From NCBI RefSeq assembly GCF_900094595.1, contig NZ_FMAD01000003.1:372001-436000 (forward strand): a stretch of 64,000 nucleotides of DNA, given 5' to 3'. The notes under the pieces are model-generated. The model was not told where the DNA came from, searched no databases, and saw only the letters and a program-made list of their open reading frames with translations. The translations under genes were made by a program, and so were the position numbers. Every line of letters starts with the position of its first letter. The first letter of the stretch is position 1. This DNA comes from Cupriavidus alkaliphilus. Lineage in GTDB: Bacteria > Pseudomonadota > Gammaproteobacteria > Burkholderiales > Burkholderiaceae. This document shows, piece by piece, positions 1 to 9,233 of this stretch.

Positions 1-2060
1 CTCGCGCCCACCAGCGGGCTCTTCAATACGTGCGCCAGGTCCAGGTCCGACTCGGGCGTCATCAGGAACGCCAGCAGCGCCGACAGGTCGAGCGCCTCGA
101 GCGTGGCCAGCAGGCCGCCGCGACGCGGGCTCAGGCATGGAATGCCGGCCTCGCGCAGGGCGCGCTCATAGTCGGCCAGATGGGTCTTGCGGCGCACCAG
201 CAGGTGCATGTCGCTCCAGCGCGCGGGCCGCTGGGTATTGCCTTCGTGCACCGGCACGCTGTCGCGCACCAGCCGCAGCCACGCCGCCACGCGCCGCCCT
301 TCTTCCAGCCGCAGCGAATCGCCGGCCTGCCGGCGCGGCTGCAGCAGCGTGTCGCGATGCCCGGAGGCGGCTTGCGCCGGTTCGTCATCCGCATCTTCCG
401 CCGCGTTTTCACTGGCGTCATCGGGCTCCACCAGCGGCAACAGCCACACCGGCCCGCCGCAGCCGCCCAGCGCCGTGGTCTGGGTCGAGTACAGCGGATA
501 GCGGCCCTCGGCGCGCGCGCTGTCGAACACGGCGTTGACCCAGTCCAGCACTTCGGCGCGGTTGCGCCGGGTCCGGTTGGTGCGCAGCACGGTGGCGCCA
601 AACGCGTCGCGCAGCATCTCGCCGGCGGCGCCGAAGAGCCTGGCGTCGGCGCGGCGGAAACGGTAGATCGATTGCTTGGGATCGCCCACCAGGAATACCG
701 TCGGGCGTTCGCCCAGCCCCGCATAGCCGGCCAGCCAGCCCTGCAGGATGCGCCATTGCAGCGGGTTGGTGTCCTGGAACTCGTCGAGCAGCAGGTGGCG
801 GTAGCGCGCATCGAGCCGCACCTGCAGGTAGGTGGCGGTCTCCTCGTCCGACATCAGCCGCGCGGCCTGCCATTCGAGGTCGGCGAAATCCATCGCGCGC
901 TGCTCGTCCTTGTGCTGCTGGTAGCGCGTCAGCAGCGCATCGCCGATGCGGAACAGGGCCCGGTTGATCGCCAGCACCGCGGCTTCGCAGCAGCGCGCGC
1001 TGATGTCGTCGAGCATCGCGCAGATCGCGGCATGCTCGTCCAGCAGCGCATCGACCATGCCCTCGCCGCCGGCGGCCTTGGCCAGTGCCGCGGTGCGCCG
1101 CAGCGAGCGCGGCCCGCCGGTAGTGGTAAAGAACGCCGCGCGCAGCTGCGCGAACACGCGTTCGGCGGGCTTGCCCGGCGCGGCGCCGGCCTCGCGCCAG
1201 GCGGCGATCGCCATCAGCGCCTCGGTGATGCGGCCGGCGTGGGCCTGCTCGCTCTTGCCCGCCGCGCTCAAGCGCGCCGCGAGCGCTTCGCAGGCATCGC
1301 GCCAGCCTTCGTCGGCCAGCGCCTGCAGCAGCACGTCGCCCTGCGCGTCCTCGCCCAGGCAGTCGGACAGCGCCTGCAGCGGGTCGCCGCCTTCCTGCAT
1401 CGCCCACCATTCGCTGCGGGCGTGGAACATCGCGTCGAGCAGCGCGCGCGCCTGGAAGTCGCCGACGGTATCGACCAGCGTTTCCCACGCGGCGCGCAGC
1501 TCGGCGTAGGGCGGCGTGGCCAGCGCGCGCCATACCGGCGCCCAGGCCTCGCGCTTCATGCGCAGCGCATCCTCGCGCAGCGCCGCGCCCGGCACGATGC
1601 CCGACGCCAGCGGCGCGCCGCGCAGCAACGTGCCGAACCAGCCGTGGAAGGTGTCGATCGCCATGCGCCCCGGTGCGGCCAGCACCTGCGCATGCAGCCG
1701 GCGCGCGCGCGGCAGCGCCTCGCGCGCGGCTTCGGCCGACAGGCCGCGCTGCACCAGCGCGGCGATCACGTCGTCATCGCTGTCGCGCGACAGTTGTGCC
1801 AGCACCTCGAGCAGGCGGTCGCGCATTTCTTCGGCGGCCTTGCGCGTAAAGGTGATCGCCAGGATCTCGTGCGGCGCCGCGCCGGCCAGCAGCAGGCGCA
1901 CCAGCCGCGCCACCAGCAGCCAGGTCTTGCCGCTGCCGGCGCAGGCTTCGACCACCACCGAACGCGCCGGATCGCAGGCCGCGCGCGTGAATTCGGCTTC
2001 GGAAACCGGCGCGCCATCGCGCTGGTAAGGCTGGACTTCGTGCAGGTCGTGAGGCGTCAT
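1..2060 (-). CDS. UvrD/AddA-like ATP-dependent helicase-nuclease, C-terminus cut by window edge
   Basis: This is a superfamily 1 DNA helicase that should unwind broken DNA ends together with the nuclease encoded just upstream. The frame is open from the ATG at 2060 to the left edge (about 686 codons seen). Walker A (ACAGSGKT) lies near residues 39-46. The Walker B/motif II region LLLDEFQDTNP lies near 423-433, and the motif with GDPKQSIYRFR near 459. Its start overlaps the stop of the upstream nuclease gene as ATGA, so the pair is translationally coupled, as in addBA. Any nuclease domain of AddA type would lie beyond the edge and cannot be checked. The family is clear. Whether it is a true AddA or a related RecB-like protein is inferred from the partner. 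Confidence 0.9.
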   Translation of the reverse strand, partial: MTPHDLHEVQPYQRDGAPVSEAEFTRAACDPARSVVVEACAGSGKTWLLVARLVRLLLAGAAPHEILAITFTRKAAEEMRDRLLEVLAQLSRDSDDDVIAALVQRGLSAEAAREALPRARRLHAQVLAAPGRMAIDTFHGWFGTLLRGAPLASGIVPGAALREDALRMKREAWAPVWRALATPPYAELRAAWETLVDTVGDFQARALLDAMFHARSEWWAMQEGGDPLQALSDCLGEDAQGDVLLQALADEGWRDACEALAARLSAAGKSEQAHAGRITEALMAIAAWREAGAAPGKPAERVFAQLRAAFFTTTGGPRSLRRTAALAKAAGGEGMVDALLDEHAAICAMLDDISARCCEAAVLAINRALFRIGDALLTRYQQHKDEQRAMDFADLEWQAARLMSDEETATYLQVRLDARYRHLLLDEFQDTNPLQWRILQGWLAGYAGLGERPTVFLVGDPKQSIYRFRRADARLFGAAGEMLRDAFGATVLRTNRTRRNRAEVLDWVNAVFDSARAEGRYPLYSTQTTALGGCGGPVWLLPLVEPDDASENAAEDADDEPAQAASGHRDTLLQPRRQAGDSLRLEEGRRVAAWLRLVRDSVPVHEGNTQRPARWSDMHLLVRRKTHLADYERALREAGIPCLSPRRGGLLATLEALDLSALLAFLMTPESDLDLAHVLKSPLVGA

Positions 2061-4930
2061 GATGTCAGCGCCGGCACGGCGGTGGAGTCCCAGAAACCCT
2101 TGCGGCACAGGCCGCGGGCAGTGCAATAGACGCAGGCCGAGGCGTCGCCGAAGGCCGGCAGCCGGGCGCCCTGGCGCAGGCGCATCACGTCGTCGCGCAT
2201 CTGGCGTTCCAGCCAGGTGACCGCGGCCTCGAAGTCCGGCAGGCCGACCTCGCGCTGCGCCGCCGGCGCACCCTCGCGCGCACCCTCGAGCGAAACCCAG
2301 CTGCCGGCCGCGGCATCGGCGCGCAGCAGGCCGTAGAACGGCAGCTGGCAGTCTTCCTCGACCTCGGCCAGCTTGCGCTTCAGGCGCGTGGTGCTCTGGG
2401 TCTTGTAGTCGAGCACGGCATGCGCGCCGCCCGGACCCTGGTCGAGCCGGTCGATGCGCCCGGTCAGGCGCAGCGGCTGGCCGTCCGGCATCGGCAGGTC
2501 GATGCCGGCGTCAAGCTCGCCGCCGCGCCAGAACCAGCCCTCGGCCTCGCGCGCGGACTGCCATGCGACATACGACGGCAATACCTCGCGCCAGCGCCGG
2601 TAGTAGGCAATGGCATTGCCGTCCTCGGCCATGAGCGCGCCGAAGACCTCGTCGGAGATCTCGCCCAGGCGCGCCAGGCACTGGTCTTCGGTCAGCGTCT
2701 CGCCGCGCTCGCGCCGCGCCTGCAGGTCCTTGTGGTAGGTCAGCAGCACGCGGTGCAGGGTCTCGCCGATCTCGCGCTTCTCGAGCTCGTCGCTGACCGC
2801 TTCCAGCCCGGCCAGGCCCAGCATGCGGCCGGCGAAGAACTGGTAGGGACAGCGGCGCAGCGTGTTGTACGTCTGCGCACTCCAGCGCACCGGCACCAGC
2901 GCGGGCTCGGCCGCGGGGGCCGGCATGCCGCGCACATCGGCGAAGGTCTCGTGCGCCTGCGGCGCGGCAGCGCCTTCGATGCTGACCCCGGCGCGCGTGC
3001 AGCACGCCGCCAGCCGCTCGATCCAGCCCGACACGTGGTGCGGCTCGCCGCGGCTGCCGTAGCGCTGCCAGGTCAGCACCACGTCGTCGTTGTTCAGCAG
3101 CACCTCGGCCAGGTCGCGCGCCTGCTGCGCAAAGCGCGCCTCGCGGTCTTCCAGGTCCAGCTCGCGCCGCATCTGGTTGGAGAAGAACATCAGCTCGGCG
3201 GCGCTGGACGGCAGCTGCGCGTCGTCGCAGCCGACGATCACCACGCCCTTGAAGCGCCGCATGCGCGCACCGTTCAGCGGCAGGATGGTGATGCGCGCGG
3301 CCCCGCTCGCCGACGGCTCCTTGTAGGCGACCGATTCCAGCAGCGCCGACAGCATCGCGCGGAACTCCCCCTGCGACAGCGTGGCATGGCCGCCGGTCTC
3401 GTCGCGCGGCAGCTCCTGCAGCCGCGCCAGTGCGTCGAGCAGCTGGCTGCCGGCATCGTCGGCGGCCAGCGCGGCGCGCATGCCCAGGCCATCGAGCATG
3501 CCATCGAGCCGCTCCAGCCACGTCGCCAGCGGATGCTGGGCGAAACCGCGCGGCCAGCGCGCGGCCTCGTCGGCAAGCACGGCGATCAGGGCATGGGCCG
3601 CGCGGCGCGGCGCCTGATCGGCATCCTCGTCGTCGCCGGCGGCCTGCTGCAGGTTGGCCGGTGCGTGCGCGAACATCTGGCGCAGCCGCGTCCAGCCGCC
3701 GGTGATGCCCTCGCGCCGCACCTGGCGCTCGAGCAGCGCGATGGCCGCGCCGCGCGCGGCCACATCCGGCAGGCAGAACGGGCTCTTGAGCAGGTCCAGC
3801 AGCGCCGCGGTATCGCCATCGCGCACCAGCAGGTCGAACCAGCGCATTAGCGCGGCGGCGGCACGCGTGGTCGAGAGCTTCCAGCCGGTCTCGTCGCGCA
3901 CCGGCGCGCCGGCGCGCGCCAGCAGCGCGCGCGCGCGGCGTGCCACCACGCGGTCGTGCGCGACCAGCGCCACCTGGCGGCGGCCCGCATTGAGCCACTG
4001 CACCAGTTGCGCCGCCGCGGCGGCGGCCTCGTCCTCGAAGCGGGCGCAGCCGACCACGCGCACCGACGGGCGCCGCGGCGGCAGCACGGGCATCGCCGGC
4101 GCGGTCGCGTGGAGTGCCCCCTCATCGTCGCCGGCGATCCTGGCTTCCGGCCACAATGCCAGCAGCGCGTGGTACCAGCCGGCTTCGCCCTGATCCTGCC
4201 CGCTCCAGTCATAGCCCACCTGCAGCACCGGCACCAGCTCGGCGGCATCGCGCAGGAACGCGGCCTCGAGCGGCGTGGGCGGGGTCGGCGCAATCCAGAC
4301 CACCGGGCCGCGCAGCTGCTGCGACAGTTCGCGCAGCGCGCGGCGCTTCGCCGGCAGCGGATCGTCGGGCCCGGACAGCGCCTGCCAGAACGCCAGCACG
4401 ATGCGGGCCTCCTCGCCCAGGAAACGCTCCGACAGGTGCGCATAGCTCCGCGCCAGCGCGCCCTGCAGCAGGCCCGCGCGATCGTCGCCGTCGACCTCGT
4501 CGTCGTCGCGGATGGCGGCGTCTTCGAGCCAGCGCGCGCTGAGCTCGTCGCAGATCGCCAGCAGCGTCTGCGACAGGCCCCATGCCGCGGTTTCGTTCTG
4601 CGCGCCGAAGGCACGGCGCAGCCAGTCCTGCCCGCGCACCGCCTGCTGCACCGCGAGCAGGCGCGCGGCCGGGCTGCGCGCCGGCGTGCCCTCGGGCGGC
4701 AGGTCGAGCAGCCAGTGGCCCAGCGTCAGCACGCGCGGCAACAGCCGCGGCCGCCCGGCCGCACGCGCCGCGGCGTCCAGCGCCTGGCGCACGCCCGGAA
4801 TCTGCGCGGCGGTCGGCACCACCACGTGCGCAGCCGCCTCGGACGCGCCGCAGCGGTCAAGGAAATACCAGGCAGCGGTGGCTGCCTGCTCGAGAAAATC
4901 AGGACCGGGGCGAAAGCTTAGCGACGTCAT
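2057..4930 (-). CDS. AddB-like PD-(D/E)XK nuclease with iron-sulfur cysteines
   Basis: This 957-residue protein is the probable nuclease partner of the helicase that follows it. The N-terminal two thirds resembles the inactive helicase fold of AddB. The C-terminal domain carries the nuclease core AVLDYKT (Asp841, Lys843). It also has the four-cysteine pattern typical of AddB and Cas4 nucleases: Cys694 in RRCPYQFF, then Cys933-x2-Cys936-x5-Cys942, which is expected to hold a 4Fe-4S cluster that staples the nuclease domain. The gene overlaps the helicase gene by 4 bases (ATGA). The family would process double-strand breaks for RecA loading. Recognition of a Chi-like site cannot be judged from sequence. 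Confidence 0.88.
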   Translation of the reverse strand: MTSLSFRPGPDFLEQAATAAWYFLDRCGASEAAAHVVVPTAAQIPGVRQALDAAARAAGRPRLLPRVLTLGHWLLDLPPEGTPARSPAARLLAVQQAVRGQDWLRRAFGAQNETAAWGLSQTLLAICDELSARWLEDAAIRDDDEVDGDDRAGLLQGALARSYAHLSERFLGEEARIVLAFWQALSGPDDPLPAKRRALRELSQQLRGPVVWIAPTPPTPLEAAFLRDAAELVPVLQVGYDWSGQDQGEAGWYHALLALWPEARIAGDDEGALHATAPAMPVLPPRRPSVRVVGCARFEDEAAAAAAQLVQWLNAGRRQVALVAHDRVVARRARALLARAGAPVRDETGWKLSTTRAAAALMRWFDLLVRDGDTAALLDLLKSPFCLPDVAARGAAIALLERQVRREGITGGWTRLRQMFAHAPANLQQAAGDDEDADQAPRRAAHALIAVLADEAARWPRGFAQHPLATWLERLDGMLDGLGMRAALAADDAGSQLLDALARLQELPRDETGGHATLSQGEFRAMLSALLESVAYKEPSASGAARITILPLNGARMRRFKGVVIVGCDDAQLPSSAAELMFFSNQMRRELDLEDREARFAQQARDLAEVLLNNDDVVLTWQRYGSRGEPHHVSGWIERLAACCTRAGVSIEGAAAPQAHETFADVRGMPAPAAEPALVPVRWSAQTYNTLRRCPYQFFAGRMLGLAGLEAVSDELEKREIGETLHRVLLTYHKDLQARRERGETLTEDQCLARLGEISDEVFGALMAEDGNAIAYYRRWREVLPSYVAWQSAREAEGWFWRGGELDAGIDLPMPDGQPLRLTGRIDRLDQGPGGAHAVLDYKTQSTTRLKRKLAEVEEDCQLPFYGLLRADAAAGSWVSLEGAREGAPAAQREVGLPDFEAAVTWLERQMRDDVMRLRQGARLPAFGDASACVYCTARGLCRKGFWDSTAVPALTS

Positions 4931-5081
4931 GGACCGTCATTGGGGCGTTGGCCGCAAGGATGCGGGAACGGCGTCGGGTTGGAACGACTCAGGAAGCAAC
5001 GAATGGCAACAATGACGCGGCGCCGCCAGCCGGCACGCCCGGCGGCGAAGGCACCGCGGTACAGGGACAGGCCGTGCCGCT

Positions 5082-5354
5082 TCAGTCGGATCCGCCTTCC
5101 AGGCGGGCGCGAATTTCGCGCGCGGTTTCGAGCAGGCCTTCGTAGCCCGAGCGCGCATGCTCGGGCAGGTCGGGGTCGCCCACCAGCGTGCCAAGCGTTT
5201 CGATGATGCTGTAGACCAGCCCGCGCGCGGCGCCGGTGGCGATGCTGTTGGTCTCCACGGCGCTGCTGAGATGGTCCAGCGCATCGCTCAGGTGGTCGAC
5301 GTCCGGCGCCTGGCCGGGCTCGGACTGCGAAGGCTTGCGGGGATCGGTGTTCAT
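5082..5354 (-). CDS. Small conserved-looking hypothetical protein (90 aa)
   Basis: I do not recognise this protein. It is acidic and soluble, with no signal peptide, membrane segment or cysteines. The polar N-terminus (about 20 residues) is followed by what look like two or three amphipathic helices. Codon use matches the neighbours, and the frame ends cleanly with TGA. It lies 150 bases upstream of the nuclease gene on the same strand, so it may be the first gene of that operon. Overlapping frames in this stretch look like shadows. That it is a gene is likely; a function cannot be given. Confidence 0.6.
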   Translation of the reverse strand: MNTDPRKPSQSEPGQAPDVDHLSDALDHLSSAVETNSIATGAARGLVYSIIETLGTLVGDPDLPEHARSGYEGLLETAREIRARLEGGSD

Positions 5355-5827
5355 GTCGATGACCTAGTCAGGGGCCGCGGGTACATGGATGGTGCGCCGC
5401 GATTCGCCCGGCGGGCGTCGTGCGGACCGCTTCTATTCTACGCGCACGCCGCACGCATCCGGCACCCCGCCGCGGCGAAGTGCGTTGCATGACACCCAGC
5501 CACTGGCCGGGGGCGCGGCGATTGGGCAAATCTCTCGCCGCCATTGAAAATAAGCATTTCAACGAATTAAACCTTTGCACCAGAATGACGGCATTGTTTG
5601 CGGGCCCATATGCCTGGTTGCCGCAGCTTTGCCGGATGTGCCGGCGGCCGGTCTTGAAAATCGGCAAACTGGTAACATATCGGCAGCACCGGGCGCGGTA
5701 GCGGCCTCCACCGCCTGCTTCAGGCGTAAAGAGAGGCGGCCCGACGGGTCCGCGCAATCTCGTGTAAGGTAACGGTTCGGCCGTCCAGCCTTCAACATAA
5801 ACAGAGCGAAACCAGAGGTTTTCCGCC
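5355..5827. other. 473-base intergenic region before trxA
   Basis: No convincing gene lies here. Both strands contain open frames, but their composition looks like chance. The middle is locally AT-rich and holds a perfect inverted repeat TTGAAA-N7-TTTCAA at 5544-5562. The region must hold the start signals for the small minus-strand gene and for trxA, but I cannot name a good -35/-10 pair for either. Confidence 0.5.
5544..5562. promoter_or_regulatory. Inverted repeat TTGAAA-N7-TTTCAA, possible operator
   Basis: A perfect 6+6 palindrome with a 7-base spacer sits in the AT-rich part of the divergent region between the 90-aa gene and trxA. Dimeric regulators bind sites of this shape. No regulator is named by the sequence, and the match could be chance in AT-rich DNA. 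Confidence 0.3.
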
Positions 5828-6154
5828 ATGAGCGAACAAATCAAGTATGTGAGCGACGCCTCGTTCGACGCTGACGTCCTCCAGTCCGACAAGCCCGTCC
5901 TGCTCGATTTCTGGGCGGAATGGTGCGGCCCCTGCAAGATGATCGCGCCGATTCTGGACGAAGTCGCCAAGGACTACGGTGACAAGCTGCAGGTGGCCAA
6001 GATCAATGTCGATGAAAACCAGCAGGTGCCGGCCAAGTTCGGCATCCGCGGCATCCCGACGCTGATCCTGTTCAAGAACGGCGCGGTCGCGGCCCAGAAG
6101 GTCGGCGCGCTGTCCAAGTCGCAACTGACTGCCTTCCTCGACGGCAACCTGTAA
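5828..6154 (+). CDS. trxA: Thioredoxin
   Basis: Thioredoxin is the cytoplasmic dithiol reductant for ribonucleotide reductase, PAPS reductase and oxidised proteins. The protein has the usual length (108 aa). The active site is WCGPCK with Cys33 and Cys36, Asp27 lies in the buried position of LLDFWAEWC, and the cis-proline is in GIPTL near residue 76. The start ATG gives the standard N-terminus. A hairpin terminator follows and rho comes next, the common trxA-rho order of proteobacteria. Nothing is unusual. Confidence 0.98.
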   Translation: MSEQIKYVSDASFDADVLQSDKPVLLDFWAEWCGPCKMIAPILDEVAKDYGDKLQVAKINVDENQQVPAKFGIRGIPTLILFKNGAVAAQKVGALSKSQLTAFLDGNL

Positions 6155-6162
6155 GCTGCGCG

Positions 6163-6190
6163 CCGGGACCCGACCCGCGGTCCCGGTTTC
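6163..6190 (+). terminator. Terminator-like hairpin after trxA
   Basis: A perfect 8-base stem (CCGGGACC with GGTCCCGG) with an 8-base loop begins nine bases after the trxA stop and is followed by TTTC. The U-tract is short, so termination may be partial and some readthrough into rho is possible. Confidence 0.6.
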
Positions 6191-6239
6191 GTCACGATCC
6201 GACGTGCGTGCGCCACACCCTGGCGCGCCGGTCGGATTG

Positions 6240-6248
6240 TGCTAAGAT
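6240..6248 (+). promoter_or_regulatory. Extended -10 promoter candidate for rho
   Basis: TG-C-TAAGAT is an extended -10 element with no clear -35. It would give a leader of about 80 bases before the rho start at 6335. It lies after the trxA hairpin, which fits independent rho transcription. Confidence 0.4.
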
Positions 6249-6334
6249 GCCACCAACAACTCCCCGAGCGTTCGCTCATTTTTCCCCCCTTCCTTTACGT
6301 CTCGCCCGTCCGGGCCCATCTGTACCCCTCGTCT

Positions 6335-7597
6335 ATGCACCTGACAGAACTCAAATCGCTTCACGTGTCTGCGCTTCTCGAAATGGCGGCTACGCTCGAG
6401 ATCGACAACGCACAGCGGATGCGCAAACAAGAACTGATGTTTGCGATCCTGAAGAAGCGCGCCAAGATGGGCGAAACCATCTACGGAGACGGCACCCTGG
6501 AAGTTCTGCCTGACGGCTTCGGTTTCCTGCGCTCGCCCGAGACCTCCTACCTGGCCAGCACCGACGACATCTACATCAGCCCGTCGCAGATCCGCCGCTT
6601 CAACCTGCACACCGGCGATTCGATCGAGGGCGAGGTGCGCACGCCCAAGGACGGCGAACGCTATTTCGCGCTGGTGAAGGTGGACAAGGTCAACGGGCAG
6701 GCGCCCGAAGCGGTCAAGAACCGCATCATGTTCGAGAACCTGACGCCGCTGCATCCGAACCGGCCGCTCACGCTCGAACGCGACATCAAGGCGGAAGAAA
6801 ACATCACCGGCCGCATCATCGACATGATCGCGCCGATCGGCCGCGGCCAGCGCGCGCTGCTGGTGGCGTCGCCCAAGTCGGGCAAGACCGTGATGCTGCA
6901 ACACATTGCACACGCGATCGCCAACAATCATCCCGAAGCCGACCTGTTCGTGCTGCTGATCGACGAGCGTCCGGAAGAAGTGACCGAGATGCAGCGCTCG
7001 GTGCGCGGCGAGGTGGTGGCATCCACCTTCGACGAACCCGCCATCCGCCACGTGCAGGTGGCCGAAATGGTGATCGAGAAAGCCAAGCGCCTGGTCGAGC
7101 TGAAGCGCGACGTGGTGATCCTGCTGGACTCCATCACCCGCCTGGCGCGCGCCTACAACACGGTGGTGCCGGCCTCGGGCAAGGTGCTGACCGGCGGTGT
7201 CGACGCCAACGCGCTGCAGCGCCCCAAGCGCTTCTTCGGTGCCGCGCGCAACCTGGAGGAAGGCGGCTCGCTGACCATCATCGCCACCGCGCTGATCGAG
7301 ACCGGCAGCCGCATGGACGACGTGATCTACGAAGAGTTCAAGGGCACCGGCAACATGGAAGTGCACCTGGAACGCCGCCTGGCCGAAAAGCGCGTCTATC
7401 CGTCGATCAACCTGAACAAGTCGGGCACGCGCCGCGAAGAGCTGCTGATCAAGCCGGACATCCTGCAGAAGATCTGGGTGCTGCGCAAGTTCATCTCCGA
7501 CATGGATGAAGTGCAGGCGATGGAATTCATCATGGACAAGATGAAGGCCACGAAGAACAACGCAGAGTTTTTCGATATGATGCGCCGAGGCGGCTAA
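6335..7597 (+). CDS. rho: Transcription termination factor Rho
   Basis: Rho is the hexameric RNA helicase that ends transcription at unstructured C-rich RNA. The 420-residue length matches E. coli Rho (419). The start MHLTELKSL at 6335 is chosen because it gives the standard N-terminal domain; an in-frame GTG at 6239 would add 32 residues unlike any Rho. The RNA-binding cold-shock fold includes GFGFLR near residue 61. The ATPase Walker A SPKSGKT is near 180. The closing residues match the normal C-terminus. A strong intrinsic terminator follows. Confidence 0.98.
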   Translation: MHLTELKSLHVSALLEMAATLEIDNAQRMRKQELMFAILKKRAKMGETIYGDGTLEVLPDGFGFLRSPETSYLASTDDIYISPSQIRRFNLHTGDSIEGEVRTPKDGERYFALVKVDKVNGQAPEAVKNRIMFENLTPLHPNRPLTLERDIKAEENITGRIIDMIAPIGRGQRALLVASPKSGKTVMLQHIAHAIANNHPEADLFVLLIDERPEEVTEMQRSVRGEVVASTFDEPAIRHVQVAEMVIEKAKRLVELKRDVVILLDSITRLARAYNTVVPASGKVLTGGVDANALQRPKRFFGAARNLEEGGSLTIIATALIETGSRMDDVIYEEFKGTGNMEVHLERRLAEKRVYPSINLNKSGTRREELLIKPDILQKIWVLRKFISDMDEVQAMEFIMDKMKATKNNAEFFDMMRRGG

Positions 7598-7630
7598 GCC
7601 TCGCTGCGGCCGTGCCGCAACGCAGACAGG

Positions 7631-7656
7631 AAGGCGTGCCGCGGCACGCCTTTTTT
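7631..7656 (+). terminator. Intrinsic terminator of rho
   Basis: GGCGTGCC pairs perfectly with GGCACGCC across a 2-base loop, flanked by AA on the left and a run of six T on the right. It ends the rho transcript 34 bases after the stop codon and lies directly ahead of mtfA. Confidence 0.85.
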
Positions 7657-7672
7657 GTTTTTCGACGATGTC

Positions 7673-8524
7673 ATGCTCGGCAAACTGACCACATTCCTGC
7701 GCTCACGCTCGCGCGCCCGCAAGCTCGAGCATTACGCCATCCCCGACGCGCTCTGGTCGCGCACCGTGGCCACGCTGCCGTTCGTGCAGCGCTACGGCAG
7801 CGCCGACCTGGCGGCGCTGCGCGAGCTGGCCACGCTGTTCATCGCCGAAAAGGAATACTCCACCGCGCACGACCTGCCGCTGGACGACGAGATGGTGGTC
7901 AGCGTCGCGGTGCAGGCCTGCGTGCCGATCCTGAAACTGGGGCTGCCGTGGTACCGCGGCTGGCATGGCATCGTGCTCTACCCGGGCGAATTCATCATCC
8001 GGCGGACCGTGCAGGACGAGATCGGCCTGGTCCACGGCGTGGTCGAGGAAGCCAGCGGCGAAGCGTGGGAGCACGGGCCGGTGATCCTGTCGTGGCCTGA
8101 TGTGCACAGCCCCGGCGCCGGTATCGACAGCGACCATGAACTGCCGGCGGACACCTACAACGTGGTCATCCACGAATTCGCCCACAAGCTCGACATGCTC
8201 GACGGCGAGCCCGACGGCGTGCCGGCGTTCTCGCGCGTGCTGCACCCCGAGGTCGACGCCGAGGCCTGGGCCGAGACCTTCCTGAACGAGTACGATCGCT
8301 TCGCCGCAGCCTGGGATGCGCGCGACGAGGCCGACTGGGAGCACCCGGAGCGTTTGCCCGCGGCGCTTCGCATCATCGACCCGTACGGCAGCGAGGCGCC
8401 CAGCGAATTCTTTGCAGTGACGTCGGAGGCATTTTTTGTCGAGCCTGCCGGACTGGCGCGGCATTGGCCATTGGTTTACCAGTCATTGGCGGCCTTCTAT
8501 CGACAGGATCCCGCCGCGATGTGA
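7673..8524 (+). CDS. mtfA: MtfA family zinc metallopeptidase
   Basis: MtfA is a zinc aminopeptidase-like protein. In E. coli it binds the repressor Mlc and so affects glucose PTS expression; its role in an organism without that circuit is unknown. The 283-residue protein has the family's HEFAH zinc motif (HExxH, His167 to His171), in VVIHEFAHKLDMLDG. The acidic C-terminal half includes SEFFAVTSEAFF, where the third ligand is expected. ATG at 7673 is preferred over an upstream TTG that lies inside the rho terminator T-run. Confidence 0.9.
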   Translation: MLGKLTTFLRSRSRARKLEHYAIPDALWSRTVATLPFVQRYGSADLAALRELATLFIAEKEYSTAHDLPLDDEMVVSVAVQACVPILKLGLPWYRGWHGIVLYPGEFIIRRTVQDEIGLVHGVVEEASGEAWEHGPVILSWPDVHSPGAGIDSDHELPADTYNVVIHEFAHKLDMLDGEPDGVPAFSRVLHPEVDAEAWAETFLNEYDRFAAAWDARDEADWEHPERLPAALRIIDPYGSEAPSEFFAVTSEAFFVEPAGLARHWPLVYQSLAAFYRQDPAAM

Positions 8525-8598
8525 AACAAGGGCCCTTTATCCGGCACAACACTTTGTTGGGCCGGTGCCCTACCCGCTTCCCCAAGTATTTGTTTTTC

Positions 8599-8607
8599 TG
8601 CCATAAT
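8599..8607 (+). promoter_or_regulatory. Extended -10 promoter candidate for rpmE2
   Basis: TG-C-CATAAT forms an extended -10 (5 of 6 matches). No good -35 lies 17 bases upstream. It would give a leader of about 105 bases before the L31 start at 8721, long enough for a regulatory structure that I could not define. Confidence 0.4.
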
Positions 8608-8720
8608 CCCGGTTTGCCCGTAATCGGCAAGTGGTTCGTTCGTCGCCGCGCCATGCCTTCTCCCTGGCGGAGAAACTGCGGATTGCAACGGACTGGCTAC
8701 CCAACCAGAAAGGACTCATC

Positions 8721-8981
8721 ATGAAAGAAGGCATTCACCCGAATTACCGCGAAGTCGTGTTCCAGGACATGTCCAGCGACTTCAGCTTCATCACCCGCTC
8801 GACCATCCAGACCAAGGACACGATCGTGAAGGACGGCAAGGAATATCCGCTGGCCAAGATCGAAGTCTCGTCGGAATCGCACCCGTTCTACACCGGCACC
8901 CAGAAGATCATGGACACCGCCGGCCGCGTGGAAAAGTTCCGCCAGAAGTTCGGCAACAAGCTGGGCAAGGCTGCGAAGTAA
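8721..8981 (+). CDS. rpmE2: 50S ribosomal protein L31 type B (zinc-independent)
   Basis: L31 bridges the large and small subunits. The 86-residue protein has the type B layout, starting [14 protein letters not shown] and ending with a basic tail. It has no cysteine at all, so it lacks the zinc-binding CxxC of type A. In many bacteria the type B form is made under zinc starvation through Zur; I see no obvious Zur site. In several betaproteobacteria it is the main L31. ATG at 8721 follows an AAAGGA ribosome binding site at 8709-8714. Confidence 0.96.
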   Translation: MKEGIHPNYREVVFQDMSSDFSFITRSTIQTKDTIVKDGKEYPLAKIEVSSESHPFYTGTQKIMDTAGRVEKFRQKFGNKLGKAAK

Positions 8982-9040
8982 TCGCTTTCAGCGACCCCGC
9001 GTCGCGCATGCCGAGGATAGTTCCGGGCGTGCGCGAACCA

Positions 9041-9075
9041 GCAAAGAGGCAGCATCGGCTGCCTCTTTGCATTTG
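9041..9075 (+). terminator. Intrinsic terminator of rpmE2
   Basis: A perfect 13-base stem (GCAAAGAGGCAGC with GCTGCCTCTTTGC) and an ATCG loop, followed by ATTTGT. The stem ends in an A/T run on both sides, so it could also act on the minus strand. Confidence 0.8.
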
Positions 9076-9233
9076 TGCCGGAGCGCCGCAGGCAAGCCCT
9101 GCCGGCACTGCCCGCCATTCGGATTTACCCCCACATTCCGTGAGGCTTCCACGCCATGCCACGGCCACGCGGCCGCCGCATGCGCGATACTGTGGCCTTC
9201 GCGCCATGGCGCCACGGCCCGACCTGAGCATCG

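Noticed and set aside
5652..5680. TTGAAA followed by TAACAT as a trxA promoter
   Set aside because: The spacer is only 13 bases, too short for a sigma-70 promoter.
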